Source: Pseudomonas rhizosphaerae (GTDB taxonomy: Bacteria > Pseudomonadota > Gammaproteobacteria > Pseudomonadales > Pseudomonadaceae). From it: a stretch of 64,000 nucleotides of DNA. Each line of letters opens with the position of its first letter. Position 1 is the first letter of the stretch. A program made the position numbers and the translations under genes. Of the stretch, positions 1 to 9,688 are shown in pieces. The notes under the pieces were generated by a model. The model was not told the origin of the DNA. It worked only from the letters and a program-made list of their open reading frames with translations, and searched no databases. The stretch is taken from contig NZ_CP009533.1 in NCBI RefSeq assembly GCF_000761155.1, forward strand, positions 3,357,001 to 3,421,000, given 5' to 3'.

Positions 1-1
1 C

Positions 2-1615
2 ATTCCGCTGAAGCTGACCGCCTTCCTGGGCACCAACCAGCCGGTCGTACGGGCTCGCACCGAACTGGCCGGCGAACTTCGCTTCGACCGCGTGCTCAAG
101 CGCTATCAGCTCGAGGACATGCGCCTGAGCGGTGAAGCGTCGGGCGATCCGCTGCAAGGCAAAACCGTCACCTTCAGCGCCCAGGGGCAGCTGCTGCTCG
201 ACCAGTCCGCCAACGTCGCCGAATGGACCGGCCTCAAGCTGGCCGCCAACCAGATGCGCGCACTGGGCGAACTGCGCGTGCGCAATCTGGACAGCGAGCC
301 ACAGCTCAGCGGTGGCCTGTCGATTGCCGAGTTCGATCTGCGTGCCTTCTTCGACGGCATCGGCCAACCGCTGCCGGCGATGGCACCGGGCAGCCTCGGC
401 AAGTTCGAGCTGGTCAGCCGCCTGCAGGGCACCCGCGACAGCCTGGGCCTGGAAGACCTGACACTGAAGCTCGACGACAGCACCTTCACCGGCCGCATCG
501 CCGTAGACGATTTCGCCCGCCAGGCGCTGCGCCTGCAACTCAAGGGCGACACCTTCAACGCCGACCGCTACCTGCCGGCCAAGAGCGAAAAGACCGCCAA
601 CGCCAGCGCGGCACGCGAGGCCGAGGTGCAGAACAGCGAAGCGGCCGCCGTGGCATCCGGTGAATCGCCACTGCCCGACGCCCCGACCCGTGGCGCCTGG
701 AGCGACGATCGCCTGCTGCCTGTCGAGCGCCTGCGAGCCCTGGATGTACAAGCCGACCTCGCCATCGGCCAACTGACCCTCAAGGGCCTGCCAGTACGCA
801 ACGCCACCCTCAAGGCCCAGGGCCAGGGCGGCATGCTGACCTTGCAAACCCTGGCCGGCGGCCTCTACAACGGCAGCGTCAACACCCAGGGCACCCTCGA
901 CGTGCGTCCGGAAACGCCGCAGCTGGCGCTGCAGACGCGCATCGACAAGGTGCCTGTGGAAAACTTCATCAAGTCGCAGAACGCCAACCCGCCGGTCAGA
1001 GGCCTGTTGAACCTCAATAGCAACCTGAGCGGCTCGGGCAACAGCCAGAAGGCGCTGGTCGAATCGCTCAACGGCACCGCCAGCTTCGTCCTCAACGACG
1101 GTGTGCTGGTCAATGCCAACCTGGAGCAGCAGATCTGCCGCGGCATCTCGGTGCTCAACCGCAAGACGCTCAACGGCGAGCCGCGCGGCAAGGACACGCC
1201 CTTCAAGGAGCTCAACGGCAGCCTGGTGTTCCGCAACGGCCTGGCCAGCAACCAGGACCTGCTCGTGCGCATCCCAGGCCTGACCGTCAAGGGCGACGGC
1301 GACGTCGATCTGCGCGTACTGGGCATGGACTACCGCGTGGGCGTGGTGGTGGAAGGCGAACAGGGCACCAGCGCCGACCCGGCGTGCCAGGTAGGCGAAC
1401 GCTTCGTCGGTGTGGAACTGCCGCTGCGCTGCCGTGGCCCGCTGGAGATGGGCGCCAAGGCCTGCCGCATCGACCGTGACGGCTTGGGCCAGGTGGCTGC
1501 CAAGCTGGCCGGCGACCGCATCCGCGACAAGATCGACGAGAAGCTCGAAGAAAAACTGGGCGACAAGGTCGACCCCAAACTCAAAGACGCGTTGCGAGGT
1601 CTGTTCAACCGATGA
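2..1615 (+). CDS. AsmA family protein, C-terminal part (5' end outside window)
   Basis: The reading frame is open from the first bases of the window to a TGA at 1613-1615, so this is the C-terminal part of a longer protein; AsmA proteins are usually 600-750 residues. It shows the repetitive, beta-rich pattern of short hydrophobic/polar alternations typical of the AsmA family (inner-membrane-anchored proteins related to lipid transfer and outer-membrane homeostasis). The extreme C-terminus is a charged helix rich in Lys, Asp and Glu. The stop overlaps the mutY start (ATGA), so the two are probably co-transcribed. Family assignment rests on overall character and the usual asmA-mutY neighbourhood in Pseudomonas rather than on a single motif. 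Confidence 0.85.
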   Translation: MPLKLTAFLGTNQPVVRARTELAGELRFDRVLKRYQLEDMRLSGEASGDPLQGKTVTFSAQGQLLLDQSANVAEWTGLKLAANQMRALGELRVRNLDSEPQLSGGLSIAEFDLRAFFDGIGQPLPAMAPGSLGKFELVSRLQGTRDSLGLEDLTLKLDDSTFTGRIAVDDFARQALRLQLKGDTFNADRYLPAKSEKTANASAAREAEVQNSEAAAVASGESPLPDAPTRGAWSDDRLLPVERLRALDVQADLAIGQLTLKGLPVRNATLKAQGQGGMLTLQTLAGGLYNGSVNTQGTLDVRPETPQLALQTRIDKVPVENFIKSQNANPPVRGLLNLNSNLSGSGNSQKALVESLNGTASFVLNDGVLVNANLEQQICRGISVLNRKTLNGEPRGKDTPFKELNGSLVFRNGLASNQDLLVRIPGLTVKGDGDVDLRVLGMDYRVGVVVEGEQGTSADPACQVGERFVGVELPLRCRGPLEMGAKACRIDRDGLGQVAAKLAGDRIRDKIDEKLEEKLGDKVDPKLKDALRGLFNR

Positions 1616-2676
1616 GCCCCGAGCAGTTTTCCAGCGCCGTGCTGGAATGGTACGACCGCAACGGCCGGCATGATTTGCCGTGGCAGCAGGACATCAACCC
1701 GTATCGGGTGTGGGTCTCGGAAATCATGCTGCAACAGACCCAGGTCAGCACGGTGCTGAACTACTTCGACCGCTTCATGGCCGCACTACCCACGGTGCAA
1801 GCGCTAGCCGAGGCGCCGGAAGACGAAGTGCTGCACCTGTGGACCGGGCTGGGCTACTACACCCGTGCGCGCAACCTGCAGAAAACCGCGAAGATCGTGA
1901 TGGCCGAGCACGGCGGCGAGTTTCCCCACAACGTGGAGAAACTGGTGGAGCTGCCCGGCATCGGCCTGTCCACGGCCGGAGCGATCGCCAGCATCAGCAT
2001 GGGCCTGCGCGCGCCGATCCTCGACGGCAACGTCAAGCGCGTGCTCGCCCGCTACACCGCGCAGGAAGGCTATCCGGGCGAACCCAAGGTGGCCAAGGCG
2101 CTGTGGGCCACCGCCGAGCGCCTGACCCCACAGATCCGAGTGAACCACTACACCCAGGCGATGATGGACCTGGGTGCCACCCTGTGCACCCGCAGCAAGC
2201 CCAGCTGCCTGCTCTGCCCACTGGAAAAAAGCTGTGAAGCGCACATGCTTGGCCTGGAAATCCGCTACCCGGTGCCCAAGCCGCGCAAGGCCGTGCCGCA
2301 ACGCGCAACGCTGATGCCTCTGCTCGTCAACCGCGAAGGCGCCATCCTGCTTTATCGCAGGCCCTCCAGCGGCCTGTGGGGCGGACTGTGGAGCCTTCCC
2401 CAGCTCAATGACCTGAGCGACCTCGAGCACCTCGCCGACCAGCATGCGCTGCACCTGCTCGGCCGACGGCAGTTGCCTGCCCTGACCCACACCTTCAGCC
2501 ATTTCCAGCTGGCCATCGACCCGTGGCTGGTGCAGGTCGAGCAGACCGCCCACCACGTGGCCGAGGCCGACTGGCTCTGGTATAACCTCGCCACACCGCC
2601 GCGCCTGGGCCTCGCCGCCCCGGTGAAGAAGCTACTGCAACACGCAGCCGACGCCTTGAACGCAGGAGATCTGTAA
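1612..2676 (+). CDS. mutY: A/G-specific adenine DNA glycosylase MutY
   Basis: Base-excision-repair glycosylase that removes adenine mispaired with 8-oxoguanine. The 354 residues match the family length. The N-terminal part has [13 protein letters not shown] with the catalytic Glu, then a helix-hairpin-helix ([15 protein letters not shown]) followed by LDGNVKR with the catalytic Asp. The iron-sulfur motif C-x6-C-x2-C-x5-C is intact ([17 protein letters not shown]). The last 120 or so residues form the NUDIX-like domain that reads 8-oxoG. The ATG overlaps the upstream stop by ATGA, and the TAA shares one base with the yggX start, so translation is tightly coupled. All key residues are present. 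Confidence 0.98.
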   Translation: MSPEQFSSAVLEWYDRNGRHDLPWQQDINPYRVWVSEIMLQQTQVSTVLNYFDRFMAALPTVQALAEAPEDEVLHLWTGLGYYTRARNLQKTAKIVMAEHGGEFPHNVEKLVELPGIGLSTAGAIASISMGLRAPILDGNVKRVLARYTAQEGYPGEPKVAKALWATAERLTPQIRVNHYTQAMMDLGATLCTRSKPSCLLCPLEKSCEAHMLGLEIRYPVPKPRKAVPQRATLMPLLVNREGAILLYRRPSSGLWGGLWSLPQLNDLSDLEHLADQHALHLLGRRQLPALTHTFSHFQLAIDPWLVQVEQTAHHVAEADWLWYNLATPPRLGLAAPVKKLLQHAADALNAGDL

Positions 2677-2948
2677 TGACCCGCACCGTACTGTGCCGCA
2701 AGTACAAAGAAGAACTGCCCGGCCTGGAGCGTCCGCCCTACCCCGGAGCCAAGGGCGAGGACATCTACAACCACGTCTCCCAGCAAGCCTGGGGCGACTG
2801 GCAGAAACACCAGACGCTGCTGATCAACGAGCGCCGCCTCAACATGATGAACGCCGAAGACCGCAAATTCCTGCAGGGCGAGATGGACAAGTACCTGTCC
2901 GGCGAGGAATACGCCAAGGCCGACGGCTACGTGCCACCCGCCGAATGA
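2676..2948 (+). CDS. yggX: Probable Fe(2+)-trafficking protein YggX
   Basis: Small cytosolic protein of 90 residues, exactly the family size. It protects iron-sulfur proteins from oxidants and is proposed to traffic Fe(II). The N-terminus [20 protein letters not shown] carries the conserved Cys (residue 7) and the LPGL-PPYPG motif, and the middle has the [15 protein letters not shown] helix typical of the family. The start overlaps the mutY stop by one base, reproducing the classical mutY-yggX operon, which also makes sense functionally because MutY carries a 4Fe-4S cluster. Confidence 0.98.
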   Translation: MTRTVLCRKYKEELPGLERPPYPGAKGEDIYNHVSQQAWGDWQKHQTLLINERRLNMMNAEDRKFLQGEMDKYLSGEEYAKADGYVPPAE

Positions 2949-3001
2949 CCCAGCAAAATCGTAAGCGACGGTATTAATTAAAATTTTTTTCGACATCACG
3001 C

Positions 3002-3030
3002 TTGACGACCCGTCGAAAAACCAGTTTAAT
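3002..3030 (+). promoter_or_regulatory. Promoter of tRNA-Phe
   Basis: TTGACG (3002-3007) and TTTAAT (3025-3030) are separated by 17 bases, a near-consensus sigma-70 promoter. It ends 10 bases upstream of the tRNA, and the AT-rich stretch 2972-2992 could act as an UP element. Confidence 0.7.
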
Positions 3031-3040
3031 GCGCCCCGTT

Positions 3041-3116
3041 GCCCAGATAGCTCAGTCGGTAGAGCAGGGGATTGAAAATCCCCGTGTCGGCGGTTCGATT
3101 CCGTCTCTGGGCACCA
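3041..3116 (+). tRNA. tRNA-Phe (anticodon GAA)
   Basis: A 76-base cloverleaf with acceptor stem GCCCAGA pairing with the 3' TCTGGGC, D-arm AGCTCAGTCGGTAGAGCA, anticodon loop TTGAAAA with GAA at 3074-3076, T-loop GGTTCGATTCC, and encoded CCA at 3114-3116. It sits directly downstream of the mutY-yggX operon. Confidence 0.97.
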
Positions 3117-3123
3117 CCTTCCG

Positions 3124-3186
3124 TTTTCAGGTGGTGCGTGCAGTACCTGAAAACACACAGAGAGCCCGCCTAGTGCGGGCTTTTTG
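3124..3186 (+). terminator. Hairpin plus rho-independent terminator after tRNA-Phe
   Basis: Two stem-loops lie in tandem. TTTTCAGGT (3124-3132) pairs with ACCTGAAAA (3145-3153), and AGCCCGC (3163-3169) pairs with GCGGGCT (3175-3181), followed by a T-run. The second is a classic intrinsic terminator; the first may be a processing hairpin at the tRNA 3' side. Confidence 0.8.
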
Positions 3187-3297
3187 CTGTCTGGCGTTTC
3201 ACACCTTGTGAAAGACCGTGGGCATGCGAGTGGATCGAGTTTGGTCCTCGGCTCCACTCACAGGCCCGGCGCGCCCTCCTTGGCCAAGTTGGCTGGC

Positions 3298-5517
3298 TTA
3301 CCAGCGAAACGCCACGGTCCCCAGCACCGTTCGCTCCTCGCCCCAATAGCAGCGACCCGCATTGTTGCAGCCCGACACGTATTCCTTGTCGAACAGGTTC
3401 TTCGCGTTCACGTCCACCGACCAATGCTCGTCGATGTCATACCCCACCAACGCATCCACTAGCGTCACATCGCCGGTCTTCAGCTTGCCGTACAGCGTCG
3501 GGGCTGTGTAGGCAAAGGTGTTGTCGAAGTAGCGCACGCCGCCGCCCAGGCGCAAGCCGTTCAGTGCGCCGTCCAGGAAGCGATACGTTGCCCAGGTCGA
3601 CGCCTGGTTGCGCGGAATGCCCGTCAGTTGATGGTCTTCGAACAATGAACCTGGCGCATCTTTGGTCACCCGTGCATCGGTGTAGGTGTAAGACGCCACC
3701 AGACTGAGATTGGGCGTCACGTCACTGTTGACCTCAAGCTTGAGGCCCTGAGACTTGCTCTCGCCCACTTGCCGGCTGAAGCCACTGCTGCCTGCGACCA
3801 CGTCGCGGGACTTGGTCAAGTCGAAAACAGCTGCGCTGAAGGTCGTGTTCCAACCTGTGGGCTCGAACTTCGCCCCCACTTCATACTGCTTGCTGAGAAT
3901 CGGATCGAGCAGATCGCCATTGGGCTGGGACGATTGTTGTACGGGGGTGAATGCCGTGGAATAGCTGACATAGGGCGAGATGCCGTTGTCGAACTGGTAC
4001 ATCAGACCCGTCTGCCAACTGAACCGATGATCCCAGCCGTCCAGATCCGTGGCCGCTATCGCTGCACTGCCAGGGCGAGCCGCGCTGGCGCGGTTACGGT
4101 ATTGGCTCTGCACCCAGTCCTGACGCCCGCCCAACAGAAAGATCCAGTTGTCGTACTTGCTTTGCAACTGGCCATACGCGCCGTACATGTGCTGATCGAG
4201 CTGGGAGTTCTGCACGTATTGCGAGGCGTTCGGCTGTACCGTCGAGAACACCGGGTTGAACACGTTATAAGTACCGCCCAAGCCTGCGTTCCAGTCCTGA
4301 TTGAACGAGGTCCGGTCGTAACTTGCGCCGAGCAGCACAGTGTTATCCAGCGCCCCTGAACTGAAGTGTCCTTCGAACTGGTTGTCCACCGAATAGGTGA
4401 TCGACTTGTTGTCACGATCATAAGCCGTGCTGCTCAACGTGCTGCCAAAGCCGGCCCGATTCAGGTTGTTTGGCCAGGTTTCATGACGGTTCAAGCGCGA
4501 TTCCATGTAGCGCGAGTTCTGACGGAACTGCCAGACGTCGTTGATCTGATGGCTGAACTCATAACCCAAGGTCCAGGTTTCGCGCTCGAAATCGTCCCAA
4601 CTCGGGTTGCCGTTGAACTGATCCTTGCCGATTTTGCCATTGACGTTATTGAGCAGCGTTCCTGCTGCCGGATAGCCCAACAGCAACTTGGTGCGGTCGC
4701 GCTGATAGCTCGACAGCAAGGTCAGTGCGGTGTCTTCGCTGAAGTTGAACGTCATCGACGGCGCGATGTAGAGGCGATCATCCGGTACCGAGTCGACCTG
4801 AGTGTCGGCATTGCGGCCCAGCATGACCAGTCGGCCCAGAATACGGTTGTCGTCCGTCAACGGACCCGACACATCGAGCCCCAGTTGGCGGCGGTTGTTG
4901 CTGCCATAGGTGAACTTGGCCTCGCCCCGCGCGGTTTCGGTCGGCTTTTTACTGACCAGATTAACCAAACCGCCCGGCGCATTTTCGCCGTAGAGAATCG
5001 AGCTTGGGCCTCGAAAGACTTCGGTACGCTCCAGGCCATAGGGCTCGGTGGTGGTGTCGTAACGGTTGCCTTGCAGGCGCAACCCATCTTTCAGCAAACC
5101 ATAGCCATAGTCCGTGGCGTTGTAGCCACGGATGGAAAACAGATCACCGGCCAGGCCGTCGCCGACGGCGAAAGGCGGCGCGAAGATGCCTGGCACGTAG
5201 CCGAGGATGTCGGTAAGGGTCTGAGAACCCTGGTCCTGAATGCGTTGACGGGTGACCACTGAAACAGAACGCGGAGTTTCGGACAGAGGCGTACTGGTTT
5301 TAGTGCCAGCGGTGCTGTTCTGCACCTGATAACCCACGGTCTGCTGGCTTTCTGGTGCCTGATCGGTAATGACCGAGTCCTGCAACTGTAGCGCTGCGCC
5401 TTGGGCCACTGGCCTGGCGGGCGCTTCGTCGGCAGCGGCGATGCCCTGCCAACTGAGTGTGGCAACCAGTAAAGCCATAGAATTCGCGCTGGAATTCTTC
5501 TTGTTATTGCGAGCCAT
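3298..5517 (-). CDS. TonB-dependent siderophore receptor, FhuA/FoxA type
   Basis: Outer-membrane receptor for a ferric siderophore, 739 residues. An N-terminal signal peptide of about 28 residues ends near IAAADEAP. There is no STN domain, so it should not itself signal to an anti-sigma factor. The plug starts near residue 75 (ETPRSVSVVTRQRIQDQG, then YVPGI and the SIRGYNATDYG segment), followed by a 22-strand-type barrel ending in an aromatic residue (VAFRW). The last loop, YVSGCNNAGRCYWGEERTV, has the two-cysteine CxxxGRCYWG pattern seen in FhuA/FoxA-like hydroxamate receptors, suggesting a hydroxamate ligand (inference). A Fur-type site precedes the gene. Confidence 0.93.
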   Translation of the reverse strand: MARNNKKNSSANSMALLVATLSWQGIAAADEAPARPVAQGAALQLQDSVITDQAPESQQTVGYQVQNSTAGTKTSTPLSETPRSVSVVTRQRIQDQGSQTLTDILGYVPGIFAPPFAVGDGLAGDLFSIRGYNATDYGYGLLKDGLRLQGNRYDTTTEPYGLERTEVFRGPSSILYGENAPGGLVNLVSKKPTETARGEAKFTYGSNNRRQLGLDVSGPLTDDNRILGRLVMLGRNADTQVDSVPDDRLYIAPSMTFNFSEDTALTLLSSYQRDRTKLLLGYPAAGTLLNNVNGKIGKDQFNGNPSWDDFERETWTLGYEFSHQINDVWQFRQNSRYMESRLNRHETWPNNLNRAGFGSTLSSTAYDRDNKSITYSVDNQFEGHFSSGALDNTVLLGASYDRTSFNQDWNAGLGGTYNVFNPVFSTVQPNASQYVQNSQLDQHMYGAYGQLQSKYDNWIFLLGGRQDWVQSQYRNRASAARPGSAAIAATDLDGWDHRFSWQTGLMYQFDNGISPYVSYSTAFTPVQQSSQPNGDLLDPILSKQYEVGAKFEPTGWNTTFSAAVFDLTKSRDVVAGSSGFSRQVGESKSQGLKLEVNSDVTPNLSLVASYTYTDARVTKDAPGSLFEDHQLTGIPRNQASTWATYRFLDGALNGLRLGGGVRYFDNTFAYTAPTLYGKLKTGDVTLVDALVGYDIDEHWSVDVNAKNLFDKEYVSGCNNAGRCYWGEERTVLGTVAFRW

Positions 5518-5587
5518 CTACCATCCCCTCCCCTGAAGATCCTGCGAAGACCAGCTATTTTTTGTAATGAAATGCCACAAAAAGCGC

Positions 5588-5632
5588 GAGAATCTAACAT
5601 AGAGTGATTCTCGCTACCATTATCATTACTAA
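5588..5632 (-). promoter_or_regulatory. Fur box upstream of TonB receptor
   Basis: Read on the minus strand, 5612-5630 gives AATGATAATGGTAGCGAGA, close to the GATAATGATAATCATTATC Fur consensus. An inverted repeat GAGAATC (5588-5594) / GATTCTC (5606-5612) lies between it and the gene. Iron-repressed transcription of the receptor is expected. Confidence 0.75.
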
Positions 5633-5792
5633 AAGATCGGCTATCCAAACTTCAGAAGGCGGAACGAAAGTTCTTATACAGGTGCGTAGCAGGCTCATGG
5701 GCTACCCTTTGCCTTCACCTCATACCTCTCGAAACACACCGGGAGTTCCCATTGGTCCACGGACGGATCAGCACTCAGCACACGGAGTCAGC

Positions 5793-6014
5793 ATGCACAG
5801 TGATGAAAAACTCGAACGCCTTTCGCTCGCCACGCACTCGACAGCAGGGCAGCCAAGCGCGGCTGCAAAGAAACAAGCATTCCTCGACCACCTTGCGTTG
5901 TGCCGGCGAAAGGTCGAGCAGTGGCCGGAATGGAAGCAAGCGTTTTTCAAACCACCAGCCACGGCGCGGGCAAATGATTCCGAAGCGAAGGAACTGGATA
6001 ACCTGAGCGGCTGA
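5793..6014 (+). CDS. Small conserved-type hypothetical protein
   Basis: A 73-residue protein starting MHSDEKLERLSLATH and containing the tract FLDHLALCRRKVEQWPEWKQ, then a polar tail. The frame is open further upstream to 5604, but the ATG at 5793 is chosen because GGAG lies 7 bases before it and the upstream part looks like promoter DNA, overlapping the receptor Fur box. No known domain is recognised. It reads toward a shared bidirectional terminator with the permease gene. Possibly iron-responsive through the same control region, which is inference. Confidence 0.6.
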   Translation: MHSDEKLERLSLATHSTAGQPSAAAKKQAFLDHLALCRRKVEQWPEWKQAFFKPPATARANDSEAKELDNLSG

Positions 6015-6062
6015 CACGCCGAGCCAGGCATGCTTGCCCACTTGCAGGGCTGCAGAAACAAC

Positions 6063-6094
6063 AAAGGCCGCTGTCATCACTGACAGCGGCCTTT
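6063..6094. terminator. Bidirectional intrinsic terminator
   Basis: A perfect 14-bp stem, AAAGGCCGCTGTCA (6063-6076) and TGACAGCGGCCTTT (6081-6094), with a 4-base loop TCAC. It lies between two convergent genes and can terminate both. Confidence 0.85.
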
Positions 6095-6115
6095 GCATTC
6101 CAGCGGTCTACTTGA

Positions 6116-7504
6116 TCAGCGGCCCATCGCTACCCGCGCGTGGCCGGCCTTGCGGCGGCTGGAGACGATCAGGCCCGCAACCACGACCGCGATGGCCAGG
6201 CCGCCTGTGGCGAGGATTTCAACGCGGTGGTCTTCGCGCAGCGCCATGGTGGTCAGTACTGCGACGATGAACAGGATGACCACGTAGGTGAGGCCGGGGA
6301 ACAGCCACATCTTGAAGTCGATCTTCTCACCGGCGAGCTCGCGCTTACGGCGCATGCGCAGCTGCGACACGGCAATCACCAGGTACACCAGCAGGGCGAT
6401 GGCGCCGGAGGTGGCGAGCAGGAAATCGAACACGGCGGCGGGTGCGACGTAGTTGGCGATCACGGCAACGAACGCAGCTGCAGTGGACATCAGCACGGCC
6501 ACCGACGGGGTGCCCGACTTCGAGGTTTTCTGTGCGGCAGCAGGCGCGTCGCCGCGCTTGCTCAGGGAGAACAGCATGCGCGAAGCGGTGTACAGCGCCG
6601 AGTTCAGGCAGCTGGTTACGGCGACCAATACCACGATGTCAACGATCAGCTTGGCGTTGGGGATGCCGATCAGCTCGAGCACGGTCTGGTAGGAACCCAG
6701 CTCGGCCAGGCGCGGGTCGTTCCACGGCACCAGGGCAACCACCAGGAAGATCGATACCAGGTAGAACAGGAAGATCCGCCAGATCACCGAGTTGGTGGCC
6801 TTGGAGATCTGCTGGCCGGGGTTCTTCGATTCGGCGGCGGCGATGGTGACGATCTCGGTGCCCATGAACGAGAACATGGTCGTCAGCATGGCAGCGACGA
6901 CAGCACCCAGCCCGTTGGGCATGAAGCCCATGGTGTCGGTGAGGTGGCTGACGCCGCTGACCTGGCTGTTGGGCATGAAGCCGAACACCGCGCCCAGGCC
7001 GACCACGATAAAGGCAATGATCGCCAGCACTTTGATCAGCGCGAACCAGAACTCGAACTCACCGTAGTTCTTCACGCTGAACAGGTTGGTTACCGTCAGC
7101 ACCAGGGTGATCACCAAAGCGAACACCCAATGCGAAACGTCGGGAATCCAGGCATGCAGGATCGACGCGGCAGCGTTGGCTTCCAACGGGATCACCAGGA
7201 CCCAGAACCACCAGTACAGCCAACCGATGGAGAAACCGGCCCAGTGCCCGATGGCGCGGTCGGCGTAGGTGGAAAACGAACCGGTGTCGGGCGAGGCAAC
7301 GGCCATTTCACCCAGCATGCGCATGACCAGTACCACCAAGCTACCGGCAGCGGCGTAGGCCAGCAGCACGGCAGGGCCAGCAGCGGCGATGGCATGCCCG
7401 GAACCTACGAACAGGCCGGCACCGATAACACCGGCGATCGACAACATAGTTACATGACGCGGCTTGAGTCCCTGAGCGAGACCTGTGGAATTCTGCGTAC
7501 TCAT
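6116..7504 (-). CDS. gabP: Amino-acid permease, GABA permease (GabP)-like
   Basis: Inner-membrane APC-superfamily permease with about 12 hydrophobic segments. The N-terminal signature HVTMLSIAGVIGAGLFVGSG is the amino-acid permease substrate-binding segment, and the motif FGTEIVTIAAAESKNP appears here as FMGTEIVTIAAAESKNP near residue 215. The start MSTQNSTGLAQGLKPRH at 7504 is preferred over an upstream in-frame ATG at 7549 because AAAGGTAG lies 5 bases before it. The 462 residues fit GabP. Substrate (GABA or a related amino acid) is inferred from family likeness and the yggX-gabP-ABC operon neighbourhood known from P. putida. Confidence 0.88.
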   Translation of the reverse strand: MSTQNSTGLAQGLKPRHVTMLSIAGVIGAGLFVGSGHAIAAAGPAVLLAYAAAGSLVVLVMRMLGEMAVASPDTGSFSTYADRAIGHWAGFSIGWLYWWFWVLVIPLEANAAASILHAWIPDVSHWVFALVITLVLTVTNLFSVKNYGEFEFWFALIKVLAIIAFIVVGLGAVFGFMPNSQVSGVSHLTDTMGFMPNGLGAVVAAMLTTMFSFMGTEIVTIAAAESKNPGQQISKATNSVIWRIFLFYLVSIFLVVALVPWNDPRLAELGSYQTVLELIGIPNAKLIVDIVVLVAVTSCLNSALYTASRMLFSLSKRGDAPAAAQKTSKSGTPSVAVLMSTAAAFVAVIANYVAPAAVFDFLLATSGAIALLVYLVIAVSQLRMRRKRELAGEKIDFKMWLFPGLTYVVILFIVAVLTTMALREDHRVEILATGGLAIAVVVAGLIVSSRRKAGHARVAMGR

Positions 7505-8093
7505 AAAACTACCTTTGCGAAAAATAGCGTTCTGTCCGGCGGTGGTCACAAGCCTTGTGCAAAGTCTGCTACACCCCGTTCCTTATCTTTTACGCAATAA
7601 TTGCGCCAAATTGTACCAAGGTATATCCTGCCGCCCTGAAACGGACCTCTGGGCTGATCACAGCAAGGGATTGAATCCGTTGAAGTTTGCGACAACGGCT
7701 GAGACGCATTACCGAACTACTCAGCCTGGGTCGATATGCCGCACCAAAAAACGACGTCGGTAACACCCTCGCACAAAAACAGTGCAACCTAAAGGCGCAA
7801 CTTTTGCATGGGCATCTTGTGCCTCAGGTGCAACTTTGTGCGACCTGCCTCTTATCGCACTGCCGCGCAACCCGTGCATTCGCGCTTTCCTCGACTAGGC
7901 AAAACTGGCAACATCGCGCCTTTTTATCGCGCCCTGCCCATTCGACACGCTCGCCGCACTGCCTTCGCGCACTGCGCCAGGTGCATGACGATCACGCTGC
8001 ACGCTCAGCTCCGTCATCCGCGCTATGCTTGCTTTGCGTTTTACCGTTCACGTCGATGACGGCAGGCCGCACCCGCCTATATGAGGACCGCAC
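7505..8093. other. Long intergenic region between divergent transporters
   Basis: 589 bases separate the permease start from the ABC operon start. Open frames here have no plausible start and look like chance. The region repeats short GCAAC-containing words (GTGCAAC, GCGCAAC, near 7780-7875), several with GCACC or GTGCC next to them. These could be operator half-sites for the divergent promoters, but I see no clear consensus. Confidence 0.4.
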
Positions 8094-8867
8094 ATGGCCA
8101 AGGCCACGCCCGCTCTGGAAATCCGTAACCTGCACAAGCGCTACGGTGCACTGGACGTGCTCAAAGGCATATCGCTGGCCGCCAACGATGGCGCGGTGAT
8201 CTCCATTCTCGGTTCGTCCGGTTCCGGCAAATCGACCCTGCTGCGCTGCATCAACCTGCTGGAGAACCCCCATCAGGGTGAAATCCTGGTGGCCGGTGAA
8301 ACACTCAAGCTCAAGGCTGCACGCAATGGCGAGCTGATCGCCGCCGACAGTCGCCAGATCAATCGGCTGCGCAGCCAGATCGGTTTTGTGTTTCAAAATT
8401 TCAACTTGTGGCCGCACATGAGCGTGCTCGACAACATCATCGAAGCGCCGCGCCGCGTGCTTGGGCAGAGCCGCGCCGAAGCGGTCGAGGTGGCCGAGGC
8501 GCTGCTGGAAAAGGTCGGCATCGCCGACAAGCGCCACGCCTATCCGAACGAGCTTTCCGGCGGTCAGCAACAACGTGCGGCGATTGCTCGCACCCTGGCG
8601 ATGCAGCCCAAGGTTATCCTGTTCGACGAGCCGACCTCGGCGCTGGATCCGGAAATGGTCCAGGAGGTGCTCGCGGTTATTCGCAACCTGGCCGAAGAAG
8701 GCCGTACCATGCTGCTGGTGACCCACGAGATGGGCTTTGCCCGGCAAGTCTCCAGCGAGGTGGTGTTTCTGCATCAAGGTCTGGTGGAAGAGCAGGGTAC
8801 GCCCGAGCAAGTATTCGACAACCCCTTGTCGGCGCGCTGCAGGCAGTTCATGTCCAGCAACCGCTAA
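8094..8867 (+). CDS. Polar amino-acid ABC transporter, ATP-binding subunit (HisP/AotP-like)
   Basis: ATPase of 257 residues energising import of a basic or polar amino acid. Walker A GSSGSGKS (about residues 43-50), Q-loop [11 protein letters not shown], signature LSGGQQQR, Walker [13 protein letters not shown] and H-loop VTHEMGFA are all intact. The insertion between Walker A and the Q-loop ([23 protein letters not shown]) is typical of HisP/ArgT-system ATPases. It is first in an ATPase-SBP-permease-permease operon. The ATG at 8094 is preceded by GAGGA. Confidence 0.95.
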   Translation: MAKATPALEIRNLHKRYGALDVLKGISLAANDGAVISILGSSGSGKSTLLRCINLLENPHQGEILVAGETLKLKAARNGELIAADSRQINRLRSQIGFVFQNFNLWPHMSVLDNIIEAPRRVLGQSRAEAVEVAEALLEKVGIADKRHAYPNELSGGQQQRAAIARTLAMQPKVILFDEPTSALDPEMVQEVLAVIRNLAEEGRTMLLVTHEMGFARQVSSEVVFLHQGLVEEQGTPEQVFDNPLSARCRQFMSSNR

Positions 8868-8882
8868 CGGAGCAATAACAAT

Positions 8883-9632
8883 ATGAACATCAAGAAACTC
8901 TTTCTGGCGGTTGCCGCCACCCTGCTGGTCAACGGCGCCGCCCTGGCGGCCGACAAACTGCGCATGGGCGTGGAAGCGGCCTACCCACCGTTCAACAACA
9001 AGGACACCAGCGGCCAAGTCGTGGGCTTTGACGTCGACATCGGCAAGGCCCTGTGCGCCAAGATGGAAGTGGAATGCGAAATCGTCACCTCCGACTGGGA
9101 TGGCATCATTCCCGCATTGCAGTCACAGAAGTTCGACTTCCTGGTGTCGTCCATGTCGATCACCCCCGAGCGCTCGGAAGTGGTGGACTTCACCAACCCG
9201 TACTACAGCAACAAGCTGCAGTTCATCGCCAAGAAGGGTGACGACTTCAAGACCGACGGCGACAGCCTCAAGGGCAAGGTCATTGGCGCCCAGCGCGCGA
9301 CCCTGTCGGGCACCTGGCTGGAAGACAAGTACGGCATGGACGTCGACCTCAAGCTGTACGACACCTCCGAAAACGCCTTCCTGGACCTGACCAGCGGCCG
9401 CCTCGACGCCATCCTGGCCGACAAGTACGCCAGCTACGACTGGCTCAAGAGCGACGCCGGCAAGGACTTCGAATTCAAGGGTGACGCTGTCGAGCAAAGC
9501 GACAAGATCGGCATCGCCGTTCGCAAGGGCGACGCCCTGCGCGACAAGCTGAACGCGGCGCTGCAGGAAATCATCGCCGACGGCACCTACAAGAAGATCA
9601 ACGACAAGTACTTCCCTTTCAGCATCCTCTGA
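8883..9632 (+). CDS. Polar amino-acid ABC transporter, periplasmic binding protein (HisJ/ArgT-like)
   Basis: A 249-residue periplasmic binding protein with a signal peptide ending at GAALAAD (about residue 23). The SBP family 3 signature GFDVDIGKALCAKM follows, with the hinge region SEVVDFTNPYY. The cysteine pair in CAKMEVECE matches the disulfide of lysine/arginine/ornithine and histidine binding proteins. It lies 15 bases after the ATPase gene, ahead of the two permeases. A basic amino acid (Lys, Arg, Orn or His) is the likely ligand, inferred from family. Confidence 0.93.
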   Translation: MNIKKLFLAVAATLLVNGAALAADKLRMGVEAAYPPFNNKDTSGQVVGFDVDIGKALCAKMEVECEIVTSDWDGIIPALQSQKFDFLVSSMSITPERSEVVDFTNPYYSNKLQFIAKKGDDFKTDGDSLKGKVIGAQRATLSGTWLEDKYGMDVDLKLYDTSENAFLDLTSGRLDAILADKYASYDWLKSDAGKDFEFKGDAVEQSDKIGIAVRKGDALRDKLNAALQEIIADGTYKKINDKYFPFSIL

Positions 9633-9688
9633 CAGCCCGGCGGGCGTAGGCCTACAAGGCCGGCGCCCGCCCCTGAACAAGCCTGCCC

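Noticed and set aside
7687..8199. 170-residue gene upstream of the ABC operon
   Set aside because: It overlaps the well-supported ATPase start, lacks a ribosome site and domain content, and has a composition unlike its neighbours.
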